A stretch of 64,000 nt of DNA from Ianthella basta (GCA_964019415.1 OZ025868.1:5119871-5183870), one strand, 5' to 3'; counted from the stretch's first letter, positions 18,014 through 29,012 are shown. The notes: generated from the sequence alone by a model not told the origin. A program made the numbers and translations.

Positions 18014-18322
18014 CTTCAACAGGACCAGGACTGAGCTGTGGACTGCTGGTTAGGTCAGTAGACTGTATGATAGCACACTGATATGTCCCTCTCAGGTCAG
18101 CAAAGCTGGCAATCAACAGATCTTGGTGGGAGTCAGTTTGGTCAAGAGCAGTGTGCCCTGGTAGAGTCATCAAGTCTGTTGAGTTTAAGTTGATCAAGTC
18201 ATCCACATTCCACAGCACAAACAACACATTCTCCACACCATCATACTGACACCTGAGGGTGATGTTACCAGTTCTACACACATAAGGGGCAGCTGGGTGG
18301 GTCTGAGTGAGGACCACTGAAC
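18014..18322 (-). CDS. Ig-domain exon of receptor gene C
   Basis: A 103-codon phase 1-1 exon encoding the V-like Ig domain of gene C, with the same Cys, Trp and Y-x-C hallmarks as its paralogues. Relative to A and B it carries clustered replacements around the C strand (ENVLFVLWNVDD instead of EDVLAVLWYVDD) and ALDQTD for ALDRTD. Its post-Cys stretch (AIIQSTDLTSSP) is almost that of gene A, not of gene B. Acceptor ACTGCAG, donor GTGAGT. Extracellular. Confidence 0.86.
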
Positions 18323-19460
18323 CTGCAGTAGAATCATCAATTATATAGCTGTGAATCATTCTAGAACTGATAAATCCTAGAAAGACCTCTTACTGTAGGC
18401 GTAAATGTACAGTAGATTAGAGCTGAGGTAGCGGTCAATCATTACATGGTTTACCAACCTAGAGGTACAAAGCAGTGGGGGTGGGGGGGTAAATTACACA
18501 ATTGCTACATACTGTTTATGGCATCTTATACAGCAAGACCATTTCTCTGATGAGTTGTTGCAAATATGATTGTTTGGTGGACTTCGTGGCAGACTTCACA
18601 AAGGACTGTAAACAATAGAGATTGAAGACGAGGACACACTATTGGCAGAGAATCTCAGCAGCCTTTGTACCAGATGCTGAATCAAGTCAGCAGTAGTAGC
18701 CCAAATGGTCATCAAGCACACTAACGAGTGGGCAAACACAGTTCAGTATGTGTTAACTGCTACAGTGCCAGCATTTCTGCAGACTCACCGCTTAAAACCC
18801 AATTAATCACGCAATTGTTGGAAAAATCCCAATGTGAGTACAGGTTGTGATGTAAGAACCTCACTTTATCAACCCAACATCTGACGTACGCTATTCATTG
18901 ACCCCTGACTTCAAAACGGCTTGAAGGCTAATATGTCGGCAAAATCTTGCTGTGAATGCACCTTGGAACCACAAAAGATTGCACAGAAACTGAAGAATGA
19001 CTAAGTGGTCAATGGTGGTCAAACTGTGAGGTTACATTAGTGTATAATGGCATCTTGCCCCCAGCAACACCTATCCAAAGCCAGTAACCTCCATTTCTGG
19101 ACTTGCTTGTGTAGCCATCTAACCAGAAAGTTGAAAACACTGTAGAACTGTGGGGCAAATTATTCTCCTACTCCCTAACACTTATGAGTTAACACACCGG
19201 CAGAGGCAACGGTGCCTTCTACGTGACGGCACACTTGCACTCAGAAGCAAGTTAGCTCTGCATACTGTGCACCCCCTCCTTATAGGTGCTTTGTTGACAG
19301 TTTTTACTTCTGTACAGGAGTAGCACAACTATGTATTCCATTGTATTATAGCACACAAACAAACATCAGCATCCCTGTGCCCATATACGTATACAGAACC
19401 ATCCCTACATAGATAACACTACTGTGCTGTCAGTAGCCAATACATGTTGTGTTTGCATAC
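18323..19460. other. Intron, presumed, of receptor gene C
   Basis: Sequence between the possible signal exon and the Ig exon. No other feature recognised apart from a poly-G run near 18479. Confidence 0.4.
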
Positions 19461-19522
19461 CTGAGCCAGCTCCAAATAGTCCAAAAATCAACGTCAGTAT
19501 GCCTGCCCTAACACAGGTGAGC
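19461..19522 (-). CDS. Possible signal-peptide exon of receptor gene C
   Basis: A 62-base exon between the acceptor TTTTTGCCACAG and the donor GTATGC encoding LTCVRAGILTLIFGLFGAGS. The hydrophobic core followed by small residues resembles the end of a signal peptide, and it leaves in phase 1, matching the Ig exon. It enters in phase 2, so an upstream exon with the ATG would be required, and I did not find one. Could also be fortuitous. Confidence 0.35.
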
Positions 19523-21345
19523 CTGTGGCAAAAAGTAGCATACGTACAAAAATCATGGTGGAGACACCAGTGAGTACATATTACATAAAGTGATCATGCT
19601 TCTAGTTTAAACATTGACCAAGAAATGTCTCTGGAAATTAGATCTTACATAGAGTTTTTGGGAGCAAAGCATCTAGGTGCTGAGTGGTCAAATCTCCATA
19701 GACTCCATGAAGTTAATTGAAGTTGATCCAGTCGCTGCGATTATGCTGAGAAACTCTCCCCCTACCAATGTAATACTCTTCGTGTGCACGCGAGGAACTT
19801 TGCTACAATGATATTTATAGCCATAAATAAGGTTAACTAGACCAGGGAGGGCAGGCTGGGCAGAAAGGGAGAATCCAATGTTTGGTAACTGATGCGGGTG
19901 TTGACCGACGATGATAATTTAAGGTGGGGATAAAAGATAGACCTGGCACCAGCCAAGCTAGCGGGCGCCACGTGGGGCGCCCACAGCCAGAGGTCTTAAT
20001 TGGCACACAAAGGCTGCAAAAGAAAGCAACCACGTGCCCGTGATTACAGATATAGGCATATTGCAGCCAAACCGGCTACTGAAGCGTGTATCTACCTTGT
20101 GGGAGACAGTGTTTGTTGTCCCACACTCCCTCCTCTCAGGAATTCACATAGTTCTCTACTGTCCTAGACAATGTGATCAGTACAGGACCGGGTCTAGGGA
20201 TAGTGAGTCTTTCCATAATAGCCCCCTTAATCAAGGGCACATTACTGGGGAAATCCCCAAGCTTAATTAATAAACTTAAGAGGTAATTGGAAACCACCTA
20301 ATTAGGATAGTCGAATAGAAGGAAAGAGTAAGGCAGTACCCGGGAAGGTGCACCAAACAGAAGTGGGAAGGTCGGAGAGCTAATTAATGAAACAGGCGGG
20401 GCTTAGGGTCACATGAGTGTCACGTGAAGGGGGATGGGCACCGTACTTTAACGTTAAGCCTACCTGGTCCTGTTACCAATACCAAGCTAACATCCGTATG
20501 GAGGTGACCACAAGGGCAGATAGCCAATAGGGAACAGCTGGGCATATTGGTGGGCCTAACAGAAGAAGGGAGAGTTAACGCACAGCTGTTTTTCACGTAA
20601 CCTATAGTTTGAATGGAAGTTGGAATTGTGGGCATTGTGTCATTGGTCATTCATCACACATGTAGCAACTGCATATGTTTTATCCCTATTCAGGTGCAGG
20701 CAGTGATAAAACAGAAGTTTTGCAGCGCAAACAGAAACAAAGGAAGAACAGAGCAATGTCTAAACTTTGTTTTCCTGCTGTATCTGGGACTGCACAATTT
20801 TTTCGGGGTGCAGCAGAGAGTATACTAAAATGATGGTTGTAGCTACGCACGGTTTGCGCGGCAGTTTGGCGTGACACGACTATCCAATGAGCTTGCATGG
20901 CAGCTCTCTATAAGCCTTTCAACTTTGCTCTTGCATGCATCCCTATAGCTATACAGCTGGAAGAATCAGTATCGAAGAGAAAGAGCAGGTCTCGCACAGG
21001 TTGTCAGGCTTCTGTCATGCGTTCAAACAGAAGTTTAAGGTGCAGCACTAACTAGCTACTATATAGCTAGCCACTCAATCATTACAGTGAAATGATAATT
21101 GTGCTAAGTTGGGCAGTTGAGTAAAAGCTGTCAGTTTTCCTCGAGGTGAGGCTTACAACAGTTTTCGGCAATGGATATGAGTGAAATGTACAGTAACTGA
21201 CTATTTTTCTTGATATTCTTTGCCCTTGCCCCAGAAACGAAGGAACAATATCAAACCATTGTTCTGCAATGGCTTGCAAGCTGATGTTTAAATGTAATGT
21301 GGAAAGCTGCTCCATGTTTGGTGCCCCCAGTGCTAGTAGCTAGCT
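19523..21345. other. No gene recognised
   Basis: Contains a tail-related remnant just left of this range (19246-19365), GC-richer sequence at 19840-20600 with no domain, and AT-rich sequence beyond. No supported feature. Confidence 0.4.
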
Positions 21346-21518
21346 GGAAAGGATTGGTTCTCCAATACCAGCTTCACAACAGGGTTGAAAACCTTGCCCA
21401 CGTTTCGACCAGAACATCTGGTCGAAATGTCAGCAAGGTTTTCAACCCTGTTGTGAAGCTGGTATTGGAGAACCAACCCTTTCTGATGCTTGAGCCAGCT
21501 GAGAAGCCCTCACTTCAT
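21346..21518. repeat. Foldback element (copy 1 of 2)
   Basis: GGTTCTCCAATACCAGCTTC... and its reverse complement form a hairpin of about 65-base arms around 21412. It is followed by CTTGAGCCAGCTGAGAAGCC, also present after the copy at 37957-38139. Confidence 0.88.
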
Positions 21519-22498
21519 TAGTAGCTAGCTAGCTATGCATATTAAAACAACTGCATTTGCTACATCAAAAAAATTGTACATGAAAGTAGACAACTGCAAC
21601 ACGGACCACAATACCTTGTAGCAATATACACTGAAGAAGGTCGACGTCTGAGCAACTTCTATTGCGTGCCTCACCTTGAGGAAGATAGACAGTTTCTATT
21701 CGACTGCTAAAATGTCTTCGTGACAACTGAGCACATTTCCATTCCAACCTTAAAGTTCCATATCATGTGATTGGAACACCCATGCAGGGTATTATCGGAT
21801 TGTGCAATCATTAACCTACCGAGGGAGCATCTTAACTCGCATTCTTGTGGCAGTTAGCTCCTAAAAACTTGACACCTCCATAAATCGTTATTTTGGGAAT
21901 ATTTATGTAAAATTAGGTAGTTAGAACTTCAACACTAGCCAATGTTTTATGCTTATTGTGGTAACTACTGACTGTGAATTGTGGGCCTTAACTACCAGCT
22001 TTTCAAGAGATCCTTCCTAAAAACAGTGAATCACATTTTTCTAATTAACGAGGTGGGTAAGTCATGTAACTCCTCCTCCCACCCATGCAGTTTACTTTGT
22101 CCATTGGTAATCTTTTCCACTAAGTAAATCATCTTAAGCATCACCTATTGCCATTTTACAAGCAAATTTTCACAGTAAAATAGTTTACTCTTTAGGAGTG
22201 GAGCACTGTATTTGTAGGCAAATACGTAGTTCATGAGCAATGACATAGCAGATCAATTAACGGGCTGCAGGATGTTCAGCAATGAAGGCCTTTGTCAGTT
22301 GCGTACAAAACATTAGATCAGCTGCTCATCATCAAGTCATCATGCATCTTCCATAATTACTTGTGACCAAGCTTGAGCAACATCATGAGACTCTGTCAAC
22401 GAAGGGATCTCAACAGGGTTTGGTCACCAGTCAGCAGCAGATGCATGCAGATTGGCAGCAGACAGTTATTCACTGATTTAATGTTATTTGCATAATTG
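21519..22498. other. No gene recognised
   Basis: AT-rich sequence flanking the LTR retrotransposon. No supported feature. Confidence 0.4.
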
Positions 22499-22709
22499 TG
22501 TAGTGGGCTAACATGCCGTGTTGTTTATTAATTAACTGATTGATGTTTCCTGTACTTTTAGATGTGTCCTGCCTGTAAGAACCAGTGGTAGCCAGTCTGA
22601 TCTGTGAGCCTCCATGTGCTTTCTGGTGTGTGTGTTGTTGCTAATCACTGAGTCCTAACTCCCTTGTGTGTTGTGACCATTAGCGCCGCCGTTCCTGTGC
22701 ACCGTTACA
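22499..22709 (+). repeat. 5' LTR of Ty3/gypsy element
   Basis: Starts TGTAGTGGGCTAACATG and ends GCACCGTTACA. It is followed after two bases by the primer-binding site. Confidence 0.92.
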
Positions 22710-22711
22710 CT

Positions 22712-22729
22712 TGGCATAGTCGGCAGGAT
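22712..22729 (+). promoter_or_regulatory. tRNA primer-binding site
   Basis: TGGCATAGTCGGCAGGAT begins with TGG, complementary to a tRNA 3' CCA, two bases after the 5' LTR. The matching tRNA species was not identified. Confidence 0.7.
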
Positions 22730-22739
22730 TCTTACCCAC

Positions 22740-23575
22740 CTTCTGCACATTGGAGATGGCTGAGGGAACAAGCAGCGGGAGCTTGGAGACGGGTGGCGAT
22801 CGAAGGACCGGCTTGTAGCGGGTTGGCCAGGGTTGAAAGAGATTTGGTCGATCACCTCGCCCTCTGATCACACTGGACGCGTATGCAGGAGAGACCAACT
22901 GGGACGAGTGAGTCGAATGCTTTGAGAGTTCTGCACTTGCTAACGGTTGGGACGACCCCACCAAACTCTTGTGGCTAAGAGCAAGGTTGACGGATAAGGA
23001 TCAGACAGCATGGAAGCGACTGGCAGCAGAAGCGAAGATGACCCATGCAAGAGCCAAGGAAGCCCTCGGAAAAAGTTTGAGCCAGATGGTAAGTGGGAAC
23101 TGTACAGTGTCGAGTTCTATGCCAGGAGAGCCATGGGGCGACTTTGCTGAAAATCTGAGGGTCTTGGCAGATAGGCTTTTCCAGAGTTGCAAGACGAAGC
23201 TCGTGAGAAGCTATCCCTGGATAGGTATCTATGTGAAATAGGCCAGCAGCAAGTAGCCTTTGTGGTGTGCCAATGGCGACCGAAGACTCTGGAAGATGCA
23301 GTGTCACACACCTTGGAGCTAGAGTCTTACCTGAAGCAGAAGCCAGCCACAGTTGCTGGTGTGACTGAGGGGCAGCTGGAGGTGGCAGCCATCAGAACCC
23401 CAGAAGACCCCCCCAGAGAATATTGGAAGCGCTGAAGTCCCTCACAGCCCGTATGGATTGGTTGGAAGCTAGTGTGTCCAGTGGGAAATTCAAGGAACCA
23501 TCGGACGGGACCACACGAGGCCCAATTGTATGCCGGAAATGTTGACAGGAAGGACATTTTGCCAGAGGCTGCGCA
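22740..23575 (+). pseudogene. gag remnant of Ty3/gypsy element
   Basis: Broken capsid/nucleocapsid gene. Pieces in different frames include AWKRLAAEAKMTHARAKEAL, SVEFYARRAMG, FAENLRVLADR, YLCEI and TLEELESYL-like segments, the helical layout of gypsy capsids. It ends with a zinc knuckle (CRKC, then QEGHFARGC at about 23531-23572) of the C-x2-C-x4-H-x4-C type, interrupted by a stop codon in the knuckle itself. The first ATG (22757) runs into a stop after about 18 codons. Not functional. Confidence 0.7.
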
Positions 23576-23710
23576 TGCAGTGGGATGGAGACAGCTGCGT
23601 CCGGGAACTAGACACCCTCAGCGCCGTGGATCAGGCAACTGAGGGCAATCTGGAAGTGATCTACAATGACGGTCAGTTTACCGTAAATTTGTTAGCTGTT
23701 AACCCTGTTA

Positions 23711-24454
23711 GTGCATACTATAATTATTATGGGGAATGTAAATGGTGTGTCAGTTCACTTCATGTTGGATACTGGGGCAGCTGTAAGCCTCATGCAGAAA
23801 GCGGTGTGGGACAATGCCTGTGGGGGGCGTGAACTTGCTCCCTGGACTGGGCCCCAATTGGTGGGAGTAGAAGGAACTTCCCTATTGGTCCATGGTGCAG
23901 CTAGGATAGATGTTGCACTGGCTGGTAAGTTGCTGCCTGTGGATGTTCCTGCCGTAGGCTCCTTGAGGGTTCAATCAATCCTAGGTCTCAATTTCCTGGA
24001 GAACAACAGTTGTGTTGTGAATGCTGCCAAGAAGGCACTACTTCTACAAGGTCTTGGCATACCCATTCAGTGCTCAAACCACACTTCAATTATTTCACAA
24101 TCATTGGTAGCACTACGGGAGACACTGCAGATTCCAGCCTTTTGTGAGATGGAGACAATGGCCAATACCCACGAACAGCTGAACGGGGGTGTATGGCTAC
24201 TGGAGGGATTGCATGATAGATATCTACCAGTACTGGTAGCTGGAGCTGTTGTTGCACCGGTGATGGGTGTGGAGAACACATGTGTACCAGTCCGTTTGGT
24301 CAATCCTACAGCAGTAGAAGTCAAGATCCACAAGGGGACCAAGATTGCAGTGATAGAGCAGCTGGATGTGTCAGCAGTTTTGGCAGTGACAGATGAAACT
24401 CCACCCAGGCAAGAGAGTCCAATGGTTGCCAAAGAGAAGCAGGAAATGCTGTAG
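23711..24454 (+). pseudogene. Retropepsin-like protease region
   Basis: Open for 247 codons. An aspartic protease with the catalytic motif LDTGAAVSLM (Asp at about residue 20) and the late hydrophobic-Gly motif ILGLNFL (about residue 94). It would process the Gag-Pol polyprotein. It is open, but flanked by disrupted gag and RT, so it is part of a dead polyprotein and not a free-standing gene. Confidence 0.8.
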
Positions 24455-24514
24455 GTGTTACTGGAATAGTGCGGTGAGAGACTTTCTGAGGCTGAGAAAA
24501 GGCAAGCATACCAT

Positions 24515-25640
24515 CTATTCCTTGCCTATGCAGATGTTTTAGCCAGTAGTGAAGCTAATTTGGGTTGCACTGGAATGCTCAAGCACTCGATTGAAACAGC
24601 AGACAATCACCCTATCCGCAAGCTTGTTGAGTGGATACTGGCAAGTGGAAGTGTCAGAGAAAGACAGGCCCAAGTCAGCCTTTTGCACAAAAGGCTGACT
24701 TGGGCCTGGGCCTGGGCCTTGGGCAAGAGCCTTTGAATTTAAGGCGATGCCATTTGGTCTATGCAATGCACCGGCAACCTTCCAGCGATTGATGGACCTT
24801 GTTTTAGCAGGTGTACAATGATCCGCATGTTTGGTGTACCTGGATTACATCATAGAAGTTGGGAGGACCTTTGAAGAACATGTGTGCCATGTGCGAGGAG
24901 TTTTGGACAAGCTGAAGCAGGCTGGGCTACGGTTGAAACCTAAGAAGTGTGCCTTTTCCAAAAGAAAGTTTGCTACTTGGGACACGTGGTGTCTGAAGGG
25001 GGAGTGGCCACAGACCCCAGTAAGACAGAGGAGGTTGCGACATGGCCAGAGCCGAATCATTAGCAGAGGTACAGGAATTTTAAGGGCTGGCTAACTATTA
25101 CAGTGACAGTTCATCAAGAACTTTGCCCAGATTGTCAAGCCCCTCCATCAGCTGTCAGAGAAATCCCGCAAATTTCAATGGACAGAAAAATGTGCAGACT
25201 TTCAGAGAGCTAAAGCATCATCTCACCTCAGTGCCAGTCCTTGTCTTCCCAGATTACAGCCAACCCTTTGTTCTGGATACAGATGCTAGTGGAGTTGGGA
25301 TTGGAGCAGTGCTTTCCCAAGTGCAGAAGGGGAGGAGAGAGTAGTTGCATATGCCAGTTGTACTCTCATCAAACTGGAAAGAAGGTACAGTGTAACTCGT
25401 CGAGAGCTTCTTGCTGTTGTAGTCCACATTCAGCATTACCGTCACTACCTTCTGGGCCGCCCCTTTGTATTGAGGACTGACCATGGCTCCCTTACATGGT
25501 TGCAGAGCTTTAAGGAGCCAGAGGGGCAGTTGGCCCGATGGTTGGAACAGCTACAAGAGTTTGATTTTCAGATCATGCACAAACGTGGATGCAGCCGTGG
25601 GAATGCTGATGCAATGTCTTGTTGGCCATGTGGACAATGT
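24515..25640 (+). pseudogene. Reverse transcriptase / RNase H remnant with deletion
   Basis: Starts with the pre-RT HSIETADNHPIRKL segment, then loses most of the fingers and palm. After a 42-base palindrome (24666-24707) it resumes at FEFKAMPFGLCNAPATFQRL. The active-site box reads VYLDYII, i.e. YLDY instead of YLDD, and follows in-frame stops. The RNase H portion is recognisable: FVLDTDASGVGIGAVLSQ, RTDHGSLTWL, and a GNADAMS box. Multiple frameshifts. The deletion removes roughly 100 residues by comparison with the usual family layout. Confidence 0.78.
24666..24707. repeat. Palindrome at RT deletion junction
   Basis: AGGCCCAAGTCAGCCTTTTG, two bases, then its exact complement. It sits precisely where the RT reading loses its fingers and palm, suggesting a template-switch event. 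Confidence 0.92.
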
Positions 25641-25949
25641 GGACGCTCTCATGGGGTCATCAGCGAAGAGACTAGTGAGACACTATACATGGTTGTGGAA
25701 GATCCAGAACAGCAACCAGTAGTGCCCACTTGTGACCTTCGCCAATTGCAGCTAGAGGATGACACTGTGGGCCAGTTCTGAAAGCAAGGGAAGTGGACCA
25801 AAAACCAGGTCCAGCTGACTTGGCAGGAAAGAGCCGAGAACTGGCACGTCTTGTTCAGTTGTGTGACAAACTCTTGGTCAGGACGGTTTACTGTACAGAC
25901 AGTACGAGGATGAGAAGGGTTCAGGGTGTCACCTCCAATCGGTGGCTCG

Positions 25950-26482
25950 AAGGTGGGATGAAATTCTCTGGGACCTCCACAGTGGCACTTTGGGAGGCCA
26001 TTTGGGAGAGAAGAAGATGCTGAGCCGCCTAAGAGATTCTACAGGCCAGGGCAATCCGATGAAGTACAGCTATGGTACGGAAATGGTCAGAGTGTGAAGC
26101 CAGGAAGACCTCTGCACCAAGTAGGAGGGCCCCACTCCAAAGCATGAGATCAGGATATCCAATGCAGATTGTGGCCACAGACACCGTTGGTCCATTTCCA
26201 AAAACTGACAGTGGAAATGTACATGTGCTGGTAGCAGCAGACTATTTCACTCGATGGGCAGAGGCTTATGCCATCCCAAATCAAGAAGCTGTGACGATGG
26301 CAACAAAGTTAGTAGACGAGATGTTCTGCTGTTTCTCAGTCTCGGAACAACTTCATTCTGACCAAGGACGGCAATTTGAGTCAGCGCGCAGTGATACAGG
26401 AAGTCAGTTAAATCCTCCAGATTCGCAAAAGCCGTACAACACCGTAACATCCAAAGTCAGATGGACTGGTAGAGCGTTTTAA
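25950..26482 (+). pseudogene. Integrase, 5' part, interrupted
   Basis: Gypsy integrase core. The first catalytic Asp is in IVATDTVGPFP and the second in LHSDQGRQFES. The third acid, Glu, is in the codons for LVERF at about 26467-26478, but there the frame has shifted. Immediately after that Glu codon a THAP-type DNA transposon (26483-27920) is inserted, and the coding sequence resumes at 27921. A zinc-binding N-terminal region is only faintly visible around 25990. Confidence 0.82.
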
Positions 26483-27920
26483 AGGTCCACTGTCGCTTTT
26501 TTTTTTAAATTTTTTTTATATTGATAGTGCTTTGTGAAACATCTTCAATGATACCCATTTCAGTGTGCTCTGCCTCACGATGGGGGAATTACGAGGGCAC
26601 AAAGTTGCAAAAAAGACCAATTATGCGTGGGCGTTTCCTGTTTTCCGGTGAGCAATGCTAAAACGTCGTGACGTCAAAGTGGGCTCCGGAATGTTTGCAC
26701 AAGTATGGAGGAGAGTAGGCCAGGCAACAGACTGAACAAGGAATCGTTATCTCCTGCGAGTCTTAATCTTAAGATGAAGGCGAAACTTCTTGAGACAATG
26801 AAAGAGATACCCCTGCTGATTCTGAAATAGATCTGGGCATGCGGGTTGCGCAGCCGTACGACACAACATCAATTTTGCGACACGACCAATAATAGGGTGA
26901 CGCCCGTTCTCAGCCCTACAAACGCCGATTCGCACCATTCTTGGACTGTTACAAGAGCATACGAAACAGAGATGGTACACTAGCCTAGAGCTGATTTGTC
27001 ACCTCCTACAAGGCGTAACAGCTGAAAAACGAAGTGTGCCGAAAACATATTTCGGAGCACTCGGCACGTATTTCAGGTCACTGGCTCGCAAATCGCGAGA
27101 CGCAAGCACCTCTCCACTCCTACTTGCTAGGTAGTAGGGCACACACAAGCTCTGGCCACAGCAAAAGATTCAGAGGAAAACCGTCCCCTGCTCTCTACCG
27201 AGAATGGCTGCGCAGAACACCAAGAGGCGGGGGCATCGAAATGGCTCTGAGACGCCTTTTTCGTCATCCTAAAGCTACTACTCACCCTTTCGTCCTTTGT
27301 AGCGATTTGTTGTCTTCTCGATTGGCTTTCTCTGTGCTAGGAAAGACTCTCCTGTAAGTTAAAGTGCCATTCGAATTCTGACGGATGTACTAGAGTGAGC
27401 AAAGTGGTTGTTGCTAGAATATTTACACCAAGAAACAGCGAAATGGCAAGTAGGGCATCAGTCGCAATCCAAAAGGCGCTCTAACGTACGGGAGAGTCTT
27501 ACCAAGCACAGAAAGACCTGCCAACAGCTGCTGGTCACCGCTTCTTCAGACTATCGCTCTTTGTGAAATGAAGCAGCGACCGTTGCCTCCACCATAGATC
27601 TATGCCTCCAGTGGCCCTACTACATCCTCCAGCAATGCATTTGTGATGCATCGGAGCGAGTTCATCAGCAAGAGGGACGCGAATAGCCAGTCGGCGATTG
27701 TCTTCCCACACGGCGTGTGACACGTTCAAGCATAGACACAAGTGTACGGCAAACCTACTGTGACGTCACAGCAATATGGCGGATTTCTTCGGCCGATTTT
27801 CCGGAAGTGAGCCATTATCGCTCTACCAGGAAATTTTGAAGCGCTCTAACAGCGATTTTTGGTGGTTTTAGACAATTATCTATCATATAAAGGCAACTTG
27901 TATAACCGTGACAGTGGACC
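26483..27920 (-). mobile_element. THAP/Kolobok-like element, copy 1
   Basis: About 1.44 kb with short TIRs (AGGTCCACTGTC left; GACAGTGGACC right) and GTTTTAA on both sides (26476-26482 and 27921-27927), containing the TTAA typical of Kolobok and piggyBac targets. It has about 95 percent visible identity to the outer parts of 34890-38506. It contains a THAP-like N-terminal exon on the minus strand but no recognisable DDE core, so non-autonomous. It splits a gypsy integrase and is therefore younger than that element. Confidence 0.78.
27535..27741 (-). pseudogene. THAP-like zinc-finger exon, nonsense-mutated
   Basis: Minus-strand frame with the THAP pattern from an internal Met: MHHKCIAGGCSR (two Cys of the C2CH site), then LLHFTKSDSLKKR, where THAP domains normally continue with a conserved Trp. 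Here the Trp codon TGG has become TGA, so the frame stops; the copy at 35904-36146 retains the Trp. THAP domains bind DNA and are found in P-element and Kolobok transposases. Confidence 0.55.
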
Positions 27921-28200
27921 GTTTTAACCGGACTCTGATTGACATGCTGGCTACCATTATACGGAAGCATCCTAAAGAGTGGGAGACTCACCTGCGAAAG
28001 TTATGCATGGCATATAACACAAGTGTCCACTCATCAACAGGATTCACGCCATTCTACTTGATGTTTGGTCGACAAGCCAAGCTGCCCATTGATGTTGTCT
28101 ATGGCAACCCCATGCCAGAGAGTGATTCTGTCAGCCAGTATGCAGCCACCATGAAGGATTCTTTGGAATAGGCTTACTGGAGAGTCCGTGAACAGTCTGG
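27921..28200 (+). pseudogene. Integrase, 3' part, after insertion
   Basis: Continuation of the gypsy integrase: FNRTLIDMLATIIRKH, then CMAYNTSVHSSTGFTPFYLM and FGRQAKLPIDVVYG, a standard Ty3 integrase C-terminal order. It is in register with the interrupted codons before 26476 once the insertion and its duplicated site are discounted. Further stops follow after 28170. Confidence 0.8.
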
Positions 28201-28770
28201 CAATAGTGCCAAGAGGCAAAAAGAGTTGTATGACCAGAAGGAACATGGGAAAGCTTAGAGGTAGGTGACCTGGTGTGGCTTCACAGTTCAGCTGTACCCC
28301 GAGGCAAGTCCAGGAAACTACACTGCCTGTGAGTTGGTCCTTTTGAGGTAGTAAAACGGCTATCGGATGTGGTGTACAGGATTCGAGACACACGACCTAG
28401 GAGACGTTGCATCAAGGTAGTGGTTCACTTTGATAGACTGAAACCATGTTACCCAGGGCTGAGGACCGAGGACATCTGTGATCATCAAACCATTCAGCAT
28501 TCCACAGCGAATTTACAGAGAGAAGGCTCAACAAGACCAAGACCAGGGGTGTACTTGAATGTGGATAGCAGAGACTCCAGTGATGAGGACACCTCCCAAT
28601 CCGAAAGCGAGTTGCCACCAGCTGGTGGGCCCAGAGTTGTACCTCCACCAATTCCTCAATCTAGAGAGGCCTCGGAGCCACATCGTTTGGAGGCACCCCG
28701 GGAGGGTGATCCAATAGCCAGATGTTACCCCTCACGACGGAGACAACTGCCTCATCGGCTTGTGATGTAG
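28201..28770 (+). pseudogene. Integrase C-terminal tail of the gypsy element
   Basis: Shows the LHSSAVPRGKSRKL-type GPY/F-like region, then PFEVVKRLSDVVYRI in shifted frames, and an open 133-codon tail (28369-28770) rich in Pro, Ser and Arg that ends with the PSRRRQLPHRLVM segment common at gypsy polyprotein ends. No chromodomain recognised. Confidence 0.6.
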
Positions 28771-28787
28771 AGCTTGAGAGAGCCTCT

Positions 28788-28803
28788 CAGAAGGGGGAAG
28801 CAG
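28788..28803 (+). promoter_or_regulatory. Polypurine tract
   Basis: AGAAGGGGGAAGCAG directly before the 3' LTR: the plus-strand priming site of the retrotransposon. Confidence 0.75.
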
Positions 28804-29012
28804 TGTAGTGGACTAACATGCTGTGTTGTTTATTAATTAACTGATTAATGTTTCCTGTACTTTTAGATGTGTCCTGCCTGTAAGAACCAGTGGTAGCCAG
28901 TCTGATCTGTGAGCCTCCACGTGCTTTCTGATGTGTGTTGTTGCTAATCATTGAGTACTAACTCCCATGCCTGTTGTGATTATTAGCGCCGCCGTTCCTG
29001 TGCACCGTTACA
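28804..29012 (+). repeat. 3' LTR of Ty3/gypsy element
   Basis: Starts TGTAGTGGACTAACATG and ends CGTTACA, with about a dozen differences from the 5' LTR. Confidence 0.92.

Larger units (their letters stand above)
16588..18323 (-). repeat. Segmental duplication, copy in gene C
   Basis: Partner of 4807-6545. The left homology edge coincides with the CA microsatellite in both copies, which suggests the repeat as a breakpoint. Confidence 0.93.
22499..29012 (+). mobile_element. Ty3/gypsy LTR retrotransposon, defective
   Basis: Complete LTR-to-LTR element. The LTRs are 211 and 209 bases and both start TGTAGTGG and end CGTTACA. ATTG flanks both outer sides (22495-22498 and 29013-29016), consistent with a 4-base target duplication. 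The order gag, protease, RT, RNase H, integrase is that of Ty3/gypsy. It is dead: many stops and frameshifts, an RT deletion, and a 1.44-kb DNA-transposon insertion in the integrase. The LTRs differ at roughly a dozen positions, so it is not brand new. Confidence 0.92.

Noticed and set aside
21398..21436. Hammerhead ribozyme in the first foldback copy
   Set aside because: The CUGANGA core is replaced by the complement of the 3' part (CACGTTTC), so only a hairpin remains.
26747..26980. Minus-strand frame shared by both THAP elements (also 35153-35569)
   Set aside because: It is open in both copies but matches no domain. It could be an exon of the element or chance; not enough to call a gene.
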